A stretch of 64,000 bases of DNA from Pomphorhynchus laevis (lineage: Eukaryota; Acanthocephala; Palaeacanthocephala; Echinorhynchida; Pomphorhynchidae), in contig WNNJ02003048.1 in assembly GCA_012934845.2 (NCBI GenBank), forward strand, positions 62,001 through 126,000, given 5' to 3'. Within the stretch, counting starts at the first letter, position 1. Each line of letters begins with the position of its first letter. This document shows positions 10,901 to 21,269 of this stretch, piece after piece. A program made the position numbers and the translations under genes. The notes under the pieces were generated by a model. That model ran no database searches and was not told the DNA's origin. It worked only from the letters and a program-made list of their open reading frames with translations.

Positions 10901-12172
10901 AACGAATGTTAACAAACATGAAAAAATATGTTAACAAGCGATGTAAACAAATTTAAATAAAGAGACAAACAGTCATACATTAGCGTGTATAAGTACATTC
11001 AAACAAATGTTTAGCAACAATTGAACCCATTTTATTTTAATCTTTAAAATCATTGTTTTATGTCAAGAAAACGGTCTACTTTCTTCAATAATCATTAAAT
11101 AGTTAATAGTCACTTAATCTTTAAATATTTGAAGCATTTTAACATTTTAGACATATTCTCTATCTGTTAAATTTTAAAAATTAATTATACACCGTGTTTA
11201 TCGTATAAATTCCCTAAACATAGGGTTTCATACATAAGAAAACTGTTTTATGGACCAAGTGTTCGAAAGGTTTTCAAACAATCGATTGCTGTTCATTCAG
11301 ATGATTAGAACGAAATGAAATCAATGCTATAAGAAAATCTTTGAGTATTGAACTGCTTATCCGGATCTAGTACAAAAATGTATTTAAACACTCCCTGATT
11401 TTGAGTAAAATTTATTAGAGAACTGTTTTAATAACCGAGTGTTCGATAGGTTTTTGAACAATCGATCGTTGTTCCTTTAGACGAAAATCAAGTCGTTAGA
11501 GTTTGGAAAATATTTGAGTATTGAACTGCTTATCTGGATCCGGTACAGTAATGTATTTAAACACTTCTTGATGTTTAGTAAAAGTTATAAAATGTCTTAA
11601 AACTAGTACAGTTCTTCATAGCTACCTTATGTTCAATTATAGCAGATGTTTCGGAATCAAATTGAGGAAAATTAAGCATGTTTTCGTAGACATTTACAAT
11701 ATTATTAAGATAGCAGTATTCGTCCGACGCAAGTAACATTTTCCACAGTACCTAAATGCATAAAAAAAAATTAATTTCAGCACGTCCACACACAATACCT
11801 CGTTGGCCCGATTCCTTCTTTCATAGTATTGCCTACTGCGCTGAAGGCTTTTGCCTAACTTCATGTGAAAGGCTTCCAGCTGCGATTTGTAGTCCTGCAA
11901 ACAAGATTCGTACTCTTTTCGACATTGCTGTAATAAGGAAAATAAAATCAATACTATTTAACCTTAATCGTTAACTGAAAGTTTATTTTCAAGACGATTT
12001 ATTTCTTTGCCGGTGTTATTCAATTGCTCTAAATTTATCTGGAATCGGTTCACAGTTATTTAATACTTAAAAAGGTGTAGACTCAATGTTACCTTAATAT
12101 GTTCTTCTCGTTTGGAAAGATGCATCGTCAATCTATCAAACAAGATATATTCAATTAAATGCATACTTATTA
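7947..12172 (-). CDS. SH3BP5-like (Sab/REI-1 family) coiled-coil protein, seven internal exons
   Basis: Split host gene on the minus strand. Exons (5' to 3'): 12,172-12,093; 12,038-11,976; 11,927-11,799; 11,751-11,626; 8,316-8,186; 8,138-8,096; 8,045-7,947. All have AG/GT borders and join in one frame. The product aligns along SH3BP5: INLEQLNNTGKEINRLENKL and LGKSLQRSRQYYERR match the first coiled coil (family LE.LN...EIN..E..L, then LG...ARPYYEARR); FDSE..AIIEHKAQ matches FDSAWQEMLNHATQ; SIKLSRPYFDLRARF matches AI.KSRPYFELKA, and LKRLEIISER matches LRNLEQISEQI. The codon for the R of SRPYF is split AG|G across exons 5 and 6, which confirms the unusual GTTCTA donor. Most introns are about 40-60 bp; the one after exon 4 is about 3.3 kb and holds a LINE. 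Family members act as guanine-nucleotide exchange factors for Rab11 and bind JNK; function here is inferred. First and last exons not found. Exon 4 is the least conserved, and its 3' edge may be off by one base. Confidence 0.8.
8400..9363 (+). mobile_element. CR1/Jockey-like LINE, 3' end, inside the SH3BP5-like intron
   Basis: The plus-strand C terminus reads NYGLRSF...AWNQLPLDVRRAPSLITFKHLLRSHLLDT (to about 9,292), the familiar W-N-LP-x-R-x-x-x-S-x-x-FK ending of CR1/Jockey-group LINE proteins. A 3' tail with hairpin GCGTGCGCTGGCACGC (9,319-9,334) follows. Upstream sequence is degenerate RT C-terminal region. The copy has two internal duplications: about 97 bp (8,682-8,779 and 8,820-8,915) and a 42-bp unit present three times (9,065-9,190). 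It lies antisense to the host gene. Confidence 0.75.
9405..9475 (+). mobile_element. Second LINE 3' tail of the same family
   Basis: Just downstream of the previous LINE is another tail: TTGTAAGC, a perfect hairpin GCACACA-GTC-TGTGTGC (9,425-9,441), then ATTTGACACATTAAAAA. It matches the layout of the first tail but with a different stem sequence, so it is an independent 5'-truncated copy or a decayed duplicate. Confidence 0.55.
9480..11600. other. Rest of the large SH3BP5-like intron; one diverged ~178-bp tandem pair
   Basis: No exon recognised. Two diverged direct copies of about 178 bp adjoin at about 11,238-11,414 and 11,416-11,591, sharing AACTGTTTTA, GTGTTCGA, CAATCGAT and GTATTGAACTGCTTATC. 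A 92-codon plus-strand frame at 10,149-10,427 has no recognisable motif and I do not call it a gene. Confidence 0.5.
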
Positions 12173-12239
12173 CTGAAAAATTTGAAACAGATGCATCAAA
12201 TTAAATATCATTATTAGTAAAACCAATGAACTAATAGTC

Positions 12240-14350
12240 CTTCATTCACAGATATTTCTTATCGAGTATACGATATGAACATTGAGATGCATATGGTAAA
12301 TGACTGAGAACGAATGAATTTGCAAGTGATTTAAATGACCAGGGATTCAGAAAACTAAACGTTCTGTGAATCAGACCTACCATACGCATAGCTTTGGCAC
12401 ATACATAATCAGTGTGTCGACGAGTAAATAAATCGTTAGCGATCCATATACTAATACACTTTACATGTGAGACTATTTCGATGAGCTGACCATCTAGATT
12501 ATATGTTGGCTCTGGAACACCATTAAGTGAACGTATACGCATGCAAACACACTTCGATACATTGATAGACAAGCCGTTGGAGCATACCCACTTAGAAACG
12601 CTGTCAATACATGATTGGAGGATATCTATATCTAAATTTGACCTAATTGCTCGACAAGTTTTAAGATTATCCGATACAAAGGTAAATATGAACTCCGAAT
12701 ATCAAGTAAATCGTTCACATACATACAGAATAGAAGTGGACCCAATACCGAACCTTGAGGGACACCATCATAAACTGGGTATCGATCAGAGAAAATATCA
12801 TTAACCCTAACTTGATACGAGCGGTGTGATATGAAATCACCTACCCAGTGGATAATAATAAGATCGATATTCAATGCCTGCATTTTACGAATCAATATAT
12901 CATTACGAATAAAGTCAAAATCATTCGATAAATCACCAAATACAACGTCGACATAGTATCCTTCATCTACTAGGTAATCCCAACTTTCCTAGGCTATCAA
13001 AAGATTCGTCACAATCGTGTGATTTTTCCGGAAGCCATATTGATTATGGCAAAACAACCTATAAGTATATAGGTAGTTGGTGATTATACGACACAATATC
13101 CTCTCTAATATAAGGCAAGATACACAAGTCAAACTCCCAAGTCTATAACTTTTCACAGAACATCGATTCCCTCTTTTGTATAACTGCCTTGTGATAGAAC
13201 ATTTCCACATTTTCGGAACTCGACCAAGATAGATAGAAGCAATAAAGATTCAATACAAAAAGGGAACGGCGATAACGTCGGCAAGATTATTCAAGTATAA
13301 TGGTGGAAGGAGATCAAGACAGGTAGAATCAGATGATTTGTCCTTCTTGAGCTCCTTTATTACATCATAAACAGAAAACATGCGAATAACGTCATAAATT
13401 GATCGACAGTAAGATAAACCCATTTCGAAATGAGTTTTAGAAACTGGTACCAGAAATTTAACCAAAATCAGTGGTTATATCAATGTCGTGAACTAGATTG
13501 CATCCATTGATATCAACGATTGAACTAATACTATCAACGTCACTCCTAAAATTAAAATAGTTGAACAATGATCTAGGATCGCGTACAGACAGTTTTGCTA
13601 ATCTTTTTCAAATTGACATTTTTTCAGACGCTTAAGATATGCGAAGCCATTTTTTATATTATTAAATTAATTATAGTCTATCAGTTGTTTAGAAAACCAA
13701 ACGAATTCCAACTTTTTTAATTTGAGAGCGTCTTTTTAGCTTTTTATCAAACCAAGCAATGTGATGTGTACGTATCCTGGCTATCTTACGAGGAGAAAAT
13801 CTTTGAAGCAATCCAAGTGGAAATGATTCAAACTGATGCCAGGGTATATCAACTCCAACCGTTAAGGAATCAAGCCGACATCTACTGGTTAAAAGTCGAC
13901 GAACTAATTCAAATTCAGTCTTGAAACATTGCAAAATATTGGAACAAGGCTTAGGGTGAGACTATATATGCTAGAAATTTGAGCCGAAACAGAGTACGCA
14001 ATGGTCTGAGTTGCCTAGAGGATCCAAATGCGTAACATTATTGATCATGTATTTATTGATGTAAGGCAAATATAGAGTAAAGAACGATGATATCCAGAGA
14101 AACGAATGAACTATGTAACGTGCTTAAAAAATCCAAAGAATTAACGGTATCAAGGAATATCAAAGAGGAATGATCATTCGCATAGCGCAAATAATTACTA
14201 CAATCGACAATCGGCATGTTTAAATCACCCACTACTATTGCATTACTATGGTAACCAAATTTCTCAATCTAGATATCTCGTTGAGAGCCTCTCGTGTCTT
14301 CATGCAATTGTGTGATATGCATCTATTCTACATTTACGAGTCCAAAATCG
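12240..14350 (-). mobile_element. CR1/Jockey-like LINE with endonuclease and reverse transcriptase remnants
   Basis: Read on the minus strand. An endonuclease-like segment gives GDLNMPIVDCSNY (about 14,190-14,235) and PLGNSDHCV (about 14,005-14,035). A linker WFDKKLKRRSQIKK follows. RT pieces are YRLGSLTCVSCLILERIL...QYGFRKNH, then YDGVPQGSVLGPLLF (about 12,740-12,785), and a C-terminal region with KCVCMRI...HVKCISIWI...SHLPYAS. The order endonuclease-RT and the GVPQGSVLGPLLF motif fit the CR1/Jockey group. The frames are interrupted in several places, so this is a dead copy. Its 3' end lies only about 70 bp from the most 5' exon found for the SH3BP5-like gene, on the same strand. Confidence 0.8.
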
Positions 14351-14744
14351 TTGATTTCAAAATCACTTTGTGGAAGTACTAATGCCTTCAAAACAGATTT
14401 CAGAATGGTTTATTACTGTCTATCACATGTACATTGACTTAATCCATTTCTTATGGAAGTAGAAATGACATGACATCAATTCCAACATATTCTATTAGAT
14501 TTGCTTATACGATTTTCGCTTCCTAAATCTACTAAATTGCACTTATAACTTTCTCCTTGATTTGATAGAGATTTACGTTATGAATTAAAAAAGAAATTGT
14601 CATATTTACAATTTGTAATGATATAAGTTTCGAATCATTTAAATCTATAAGGAATAAGTTCACTACCCTGAAACGTGCTAAGCAATGCCAATTTGATAAG
14701 CGTCTTATGCAAAATGTAAACACAATACACACGCACTTTTCGGC

Positions 14745-16345
14745 TACGTAAACTTTAAATACAGTAGTGGATCAATTGATTCACTTGTGGATAGTGATGG
14801 TACTAATCATAATAATGAAGAGGATATTGCAAATACATTTGCTCGCCATTTTTTGTACCAGCTTCCCGTGATAATTTGAGTAGAATATCTGTTTCTGATG
14901 ATAGAAGCATCGATGTGTTGAATATGTTCTCATATAACGATTTAAGGGTTGAGCTTACCCGTTTACAATCTTCGAACTCTCCATGTTCGGATTCCCTGCC
15001 TGCAGTATGCTTAAAAAGATGGTACCTGTAATTTTGCGGCCTCGCTATACACCGGCTATATGCCTATGATGTAATAAGACCCTTGTTTAAAAAAGGTAGT
15101 CGCTTCTGTGATGAAAACTTTCAACCACTTAGTATTATTTGCGTATGCTGTAGGGTTTTGGAGAGACTACTTTGTCGCAGCATTAACAACTTCTTGAGTC
15201 TAGCAATGTGTTATGTAATAATCAACTAGATTCGGAAAATCGATTTACGTTCACCAATCTTCTTAGTGCTCATAAGGATTGCGATAACTGAGTTGATAAG
15301 GATAGTGGCGTCGATACCACATTTTTCGACTTTTCGAAAGCATTTGATCGGGTGGATCATGATCTACTAGTTATGAAAATTAAAGTAATTGGTTTAGATC
15401 CTATCCTAATTCGTTGATTTAGAATTTTATATTTAATCGTAAGTACAGGGTCAGTGCAAATCAGAACAAAAAGTAAGAACTTATAAGTTCTATCTATAGT
15501 TGTAACTTGGGCGCATGCAAATCGTCTAGATATAAAAATGGAACCTTTTCGCAACAACATAAGGTCCAAGCAGGCGTGCCTCATGGTTCGGAATTGGGAC
15601 CGCTGCTATTCAACATTTACTTTAACGAGCTGCTCATCTTATTGTAATTGTGCTCGTTGTTATACGCAGATGATTTGAAAGTTTGGAGGCAGATAAAAGT
15701 GCTAACAGATTAGGAGTGCTTATAAGACGATGTCGATATAGTTGCCAGTTGGGCGCATGCAAATCGTCTAGATATAAACATTCAGAAATGAACACATCTA
15801 CATATTAAAGGATTAAACAGTATTTTTCAGTTTAATTATCGTATTGAGGATAAATATATTAAACTCTTGGAACATTTCAAGAACCTTGTAGTTTAGATTT
15901 CAAATAACCCTTCGACAAAATATCATACTGAGTATACCTGTCCAAGGTGAATCGCATGGTGGGTTTTCTATTAAGCGCATATACGATATGCGCTTAATTT
16001 GGAAGATTTTGCATGTGCCTCATCTTGCTTTGTCTGGCGTAAACCATGTTCGCTCAGGCTTATAATAACGTTGGCATTCGTTAGTTTTGAAGGGTCAGCG
16101 GATTGTTCATACTAGGACACTACAGTTTAACTACTAATTTGTGAAGTTGTCGAATTAGCTAAGCACTAGTACAGTTGAAGCTAAATCGCTGCATAAATTC
16201 AAGCATAACATTACGAACGGCATAAATGTATTGCTACTACAGGACACAAATCACTGAGCTAATTTCATTTTTCATATATAATGTGAGGCAAATATTGAGC
16301 TATGCTTGTATTGTTGTCTTGTATAATGATACCCGCTAAAACTAA
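14745..16345 (+). mobile_element. CR1-like LINE, reverse transcriptase region
   Basis: Plus strand. Conceptual pieces include DTTFFDFSKAFDRVDHDLL (about 15,315-15,370), QAGVPHGSELGPLLFNIYFN (about 15,568-15,628), LLYADDLKVWRQ (about 15,658-15,693) and SWAHANRLDINIQK (about 15,745-15,788), in the normal RT order. Many interruptions mark a dead copy. About 40 bases around 15,493-15,537 (TTGGGCGCATGCAAATCGTC...) repeat 15,742-15,778, so part of the later region has been copied between two RT motifs. Confidence 0.75.
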
Positions 16346-17574
16346 TATTGATAATTTCAATAATTTTTCTTGTAAACTTGGTTGCTGCAGGATTTTTGTA
16401 TTCGTCAAGTTATTACAATTCAAGTGGATTCATGATCTTTGCTGATGGCAATGTGACCATCACATATGAGTGACTTGATCGAAACAAAGACCTTGAAAAA
16501 TTGCTTTGAATAAAGAAGACGTAGGCTTCTTCATTCAAAGAAGTAGGCTCATCGTATTTCATTCAGTCACGTTCTCGCTCATACAATCCGGCTTCAAGCG
16601 ATTGGTTTGATTAAAACAAATTATAAAGAAGTTAATTAAAAACATTTTTGGTATCGATTACATTCTTGCTATGCAGACGATAAAGATTGCTATGCATTTA
16701 AGGCTATAGCAGAAACTTACAGTAGTTTATGTGGTATAAAGTAGTTATGTGATATTAAGTTACATTACACTTATGATTATATACAACTTTTAGAATTAAG
16801 CATCTGAAATTTCACAAATAGAAAATTGATTTATTTTAAAATTACGTTCGGAGAGAATGTAATCATTAGTTGGCTCTTTCTCTAAGAAAAATAGTATTAT
16901 TTTTGAATTTTCGCCAATACGATTGGCCTCTTCAGAAAACACTGAAAGAAAACAGAAAATTAATTACTAAAGTTTTTTAAATCGATTAGATGATTTAATT
17001 AAACGCCAAATTGAGTACAACTGTGAATACGTATAATAAGAAATCGAGCATTCACAGTGTAGGCTAATTATTAGGCAATGCTAAATACTGAATTGTCAGA
17101 TATCAAAGAGAAAAAATTGTATTATCAAAAATAAAATTGTTTTTTTTTAAGTTCTAAAGTTTCATCGAAAATTAAAATTTAAAAAATAATTATTATTAAA
17201 AAGTATACATAATGTTAATAAAAATAATGTTAAAAATCCACTCTTGCTTATAACAGTAAATTATAGGATCCAAGAAAAACTATGATATATTATTAAAATC
17301 TATTAAAGCTTAATAAATGAATTTAAGTAATCTGTATAAGTAAAGAACTTGAACGATATTTTAAGATTGATTGTTAACTCCATGGTTTCCATGAGTCGAA
17401 TAATCAAAAGCTGGATATATTTTTCTTGTAAAAATAGTAATGCTTTTTGATCTATATTTAAGAATTTAGATTGACAATTTTTAAAATTTTTATTATTACA
17501 TACAAGGCGTTGGCTGAGAAGCTGTTTTGCCTGATCAAAAAAGTTTACAAATTAATATAGGGTATCGGTAAATT
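16346..17574. other. AT-rich intergenic stretch, no gene seen
   Basis: No frame or motif supported on either strand. Confidence 0.5.
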
Positions 17575-18330
17575 GTCCGCATCAAGATCATTTGAACTAG
17601 CAGGATTCAAAATATCCGTGAAAGTGCAAGTGTCGATCTGCATCCATGCTAGGCACAGTCGCTTGAGGTGCTTCATCGAAGAAGAAACATCGACGGATTC
17701 CTCAGGCAACACATTCCACTAGTTGAGCGCGAGATGTGAGAGTCGAAATTTGGCGGGCAATTGAGTGTGGTGCCTCTTATACAGCGCTTTAGAGTAACCG
17801 GGTAATGTCCCACTTCTCAATTCCAGGAATTTCAGTGGGGAAGCCATCAAGTTTGCTTACAATAGCGCAAAGGCAGGACAAGTCTAGTAAGACAAATCTG
17901 TTACGAATCGAGCTTATCTCTAGCACACGCAGCCGAATGCGGTAGGAACGTTCCAGCCCTAAAACATATCCTTGAACCTCTCTTCAGTACCGACTCAAAG
18001 TCAAGCAATTCTCGCTTAGTGGTAGGAAAGCATGCAGGGATGCAGTACTCTAAATGAGGGCGAACTAGTGAAGATAATAAGATACTAAGCATTGGAGGTG
18101 AGAATCTGATAAATGTATTTTTAATTGAGTACAATGCCCTGGTTGCTTTTATCCTTGCGCGCTCACTATTCAATCGTGTCTTAAGATAGCGATTAATTAT
18201 TACACTTAAGTCCTTATAATATTCAACTTCATTTGATAACGCACTACCGATGCGATGGTACCGGATCGACGGGCCGCTAGGTGCCAGTCGATTAAATATT
18301 AAACTGGCACCTATTGACAATTAGCCTCTT
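17575..18330 (-). mobile_element. CR1-like LINE, C-terminal region of ORF2
   Basis: The minus-strand frame 17,901-18,320 carries YYKDLSVIINRYLKTRLNSE, then LLSSLVRPHLEYCIPACFPT and LLDFESVLKRGSRICF, the thumb/C-terminal landmarks of CR1-group LINEs (KDLGV.I, VRP.LEY, E.V..R..R). Sequence further 3' (17,580-17,900) continues as YKRHHTQLPAKFRLSHLALN. 5'-truncated dead copy. Confidence 0.75.
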
Positions 18331-18429
18331 TGTGGAGCAGCCCAGAAAACGTATGTTCGACACTCATCGATCAACGGCTAAATAATTGGCCGGCTTGCAT
18401 TAGCCGTAGGGATAGTCTTTTCATAAAAT

Positions 18430-19590
18430 ATCTCAGATCCCTCCAATGACTCCAACGGCGGATTAGACAATGAACGAAAAAGCGGAAGAGAGTCATGGAG
18501 TTCTGTTTCCTTTCAATAGCGATATTGGACCATCAAAGGATATTGGGAACGAGAGATAGCCGACCAAACAAAATCACTTCGATGAATCCAAAGGCAGATT
18601 GGACAATGTACGAAAATGCAGGTAAGAGAATCGGAGACCTGTTTCCTTATATTAGCTATGTTGGATTATCAAAGGATATCGGGAACGGGAAATAGCTGAA
18701 CAAACAAAACAAAACAATGAAAATGACAAGCAAAAAAATTACAAAATATAAATTAAGTGAGAAGAACAATGGTCAACTCACTACTGACCGGAAGAGTTTT
18801 CATTGTCGGGTGCCGTGTGATCAGGCAGTTGTACGTAGACAGCGAAAGAGGCATCAACATCCTTCATGTAGCCTTCATGTAGGAACGTGGAATGTCATCT
18901 CGCTGGCGGTGAAGGAACTATAATTGGTTGAAGAGATGGTTCGCTTCGGTCTAGAAATAGTCGAAGTGACTTCTCTTCACTATTCTGGAACTGGAACTTA
19001 ACTTTTGGATCAAGGTTGGTCCTTAAACTATTCGGGAGTTACCAACGGATAGAGACGACAAGCGGGTGTAGGGATATTTACAAGTCCTCGGTTGTCGTAC
19101 ATGGAAGAGAGGTTTAACCCAGTAAACATAAGGCTGGCGTATCTGACACCTTTAGTCAAAAAAGAAAGAGGATAACTGTTGTGTGAATGCTCCCAACATT
19201 ATCTCGGAATACGCAGTCTTCGTGGAATATCTTCAGGCTCAGCTTAATAATACTCCAGTTGGAGATTTTCTCGTTCTATCGGGTGACTTCAATGCTCATG
19301 TTAGTAGCGACAGTAGCACATAAAATGGAGTGTTGGGGAGGAATGGACTATCTGATCTGGATGCGATTATTGCACTTTTGTTCTCGTAGCAATTTGTGCA
19401 TAACCAACATCATGCTTGAACATAAGAAGATCCATAGATGCACATGGCACCAGGATTCTCTTCGTCAAAGATCAATGATCGATTTTGTGATCATTTCATC
19501 TAGTCTGCGACGTTATGTTCTGGACACTCGTGTGAAGAGAGGGACTGAGTTGTCACCCTATCATTACCGTGTAGTTAGTAAATTTCAATG
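18430..19590 (+). mobile_element. RTE-like LINE, 5' end with endonuclease domain
   Basis: Plus strand. Landmarks in order: LHVGTWNVISLAVKEL (about 18,872-18,920), LDQGWSLNYSGVTNG (about 19,006-19,050), QAGVGIFTSPRLSYME (about 19,057-19,105), SGDFNAHV (about 19,279-19,302), TWHQDSLRQRSMIDFVIISS (about 19,445-19,505) and YVLDTRVKRGTELS (about 19,513-19,555). This is an apurinic-type endonuclease of RTE-group LINEs. Two ~136-bp monomers (18,436-18,571 and 18,575-18,710) precede it. No RT follows on this strand, so the copy is cut short at its 3' side. Confidence 0.75.
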
Positions 19591-19619
19591 ACAGGATCAG
19601 ATGCTAGACAGGCCTGGTA

Positions 19620-20190
19620 TACCCAAACGTTGTGTGAGGGCTTGCTGAGAGCGTCTAGTAGATTTTTCTGTCAAAGAACGTTTTTTCGGCTACATCCGAG
19701 ATAACTTTTCTCGGTTGCCAGAAGAATTCCCCATTCCCATCAAAACACATTTATCAACGTTTAACAGGAGTCCGGTGTCTTCACACCATTTAGTAAGACA
19801 CTCCTTGTCATCATGTAGTAACTGACAATCGGTAGGAGTACGAACAATAATCTAGATTGTTAAATCATCAACATATGCATAAACAGTATTTTTTAAACGC
19901 AGAAGCCGGTCATAAAAAAGTACGACAAAAATAAGGTGGGCCTATAACAGATCGTTGAGGTACATCAGAAAGCAACCTAAAGCTCTTTGGAAGAAAACCA
20001 CCAACTCTTACTTGGAATGACCGCAAAGATAAGAAATTATTAATCCACTGAATGATCTGAAAATGGAAATCATAATGAGCAAGCAAAATACGATAACGTC
20101 ATGAAAGACACGGTTTAAGGCCACAGAAAAGTTACAAAAGACAGCGTAGATAACATAGTCAAAACTCAAGGCGTTCGGCCGTATTTCAGG
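19620..20190 (-). mobile_element. LINE reverse transcriptase fragment
   Basis: The minus strand reads QIIQWINNFLSLRSFQVRVG, then DVPQRSVIGPPYF (about 19,935-19,975) and AYVDDLTI (about 19,855-19,880), then TKWCEDTGLLLNVDKCVLMG (about 19,740-19,800). This is the RT palm order GVPQGSVLGP-YADD-KC of CR1/Jockey-type LINEs, in decayed form. It sits tail-to-tail with the RTE-like copy. Confidence 0.7.
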
Positions 20191-20708
20191 AACTGCTATT
20201 AAATTGGTAAAGCAAGAACACTTATAAAATTTCCCCGTATAAAATTTTCTTACAATCTATAATTATATTCAATAAACAAAATACAAGTTCAAATAACTTG
20301 TTTAAATTGCTTGATATGGCTATGTCGACAAAATGTATATTTTCCATTTCAATATTTAATAAAAACAAACGATACAATTAATTAAAATAAAAATTATGCA
20401 ACACGAATGCGTATTTGATGGATTATTAGAGGATATAAATGTAATTTATGCAATTTAATTTCAAAATTAGCTTTTGAAAGGATTAAGCATGCTTAGAACA
20501 ATAACAATAATTGATTGTGAATCAAATATATAATTTCAACTTGAACTTTATATGATTTTGTAACTAATATTTAACAATTGGTTCATTGAATATAATGATT
20601 TAATAACTACATGCGTGATTATCAAAATCATTTGTAGAATTGAAAAATTAAAGCGCGCTAAACGGTCAAATTAAATATCATCTTCCATAAAACGATTAAA
20701 TCGTCCTT
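20191..20708. other. AT-rich stretch upstream of the CxxC ORF
   Basis: No coding or repeat feature supported. It may hold the promoter of the ORF at 20,709, but no TATA-type element stands out against the AT-rich background. Confidence 0.4.
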
Positions 20709-21269
20709 ATGAACAAGTACGTCAGATTTTACGATTTAAAGAACAAAAATCCTGATGGCCATCACGTTTTGCATACGCCATCGAGTCGAAAGAAAAAGAA
20801 AAAGAAAGGCATGTCACCGATCAGACAGGCAAATTCTTCATCGAAAGTAGAATATGCAAACTATCGATATTCGGAAGGCTGTCAGTTTAACACGGAAGTT
20901 TTGACCACATTACTTTACTTTATAGACAGGCTTCCATTTTGTTCAGATTGTAAAGTTAACTTTAAGAACAAAGAGTTAGTTGATTATGTAGCTGAAATGA
21001 ATATGTCGGATAAAGAATCTGAATGGGAGGAAAGGTTCTCAGAATTGAAAAAATCTAGTGAAAGGCGACATATGCTTAAAGAGAAATCAGATTATCCACG
21101 ATACAGTGTACTTCATTTTGAATTTTGTTATGATTGCAAATTTCTTCTTAATCGCTTGTACAGCCAAATATTGCAGAAGCTAAAGCATACCTCGGAATCG
21201 CAAAGTCAACCTTTTAAACAGATCCATGTAAGTCAGTGTTTACAGCTAATAGCTAGCAATGGTTACTAA
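20709..21269 (+). CDS. Unrecognised 186-residue basic protein with two CxxC pairs, intronless
   Basis: Single open frame ATG to TAA, much richer in coding-like codons than its AT-rich flanks. I do not recognise the family. The N terminus (residues 1-45) is basic and low-complexity with a lysine run (SRKKKKKKG). A central part follows (EVLTTLLYFIDRLPFCSDCK, about residues 63-82, first CxxC), then an acidic/helical stretch (SDKESEWEERFSELKKSSER) and FEFCYDCKFLLNRLY (about residues 138-152, second CxxC). Four cysteines in two pairs about 60 residues apart could form one zinc site; this is inference. No signal peptide or membrane segment. It is flanked by LINE relics, so a retrogene or a single-exon host gene are both possible. 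ATTAAA at about 21,299 is a candidate poly-A signal. Confidence 0.55.
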   Translation: MNKYVRFYDLKNKNPDGHHVLHTPSSRKKKKKKGMSPIRQANSSSKVEYANYRYSEGCQFNTEVLTTLLYFIDRLPFCSDCKVNFKNKELVDYVAEMNMSDKESEWEERFSELKKSSERRHMLKEKSDYPRYSVLHFEFCYDCKFLLNRLYSQILQKLKHTSESQSQPFKQIHVSQCLQLIASNGY

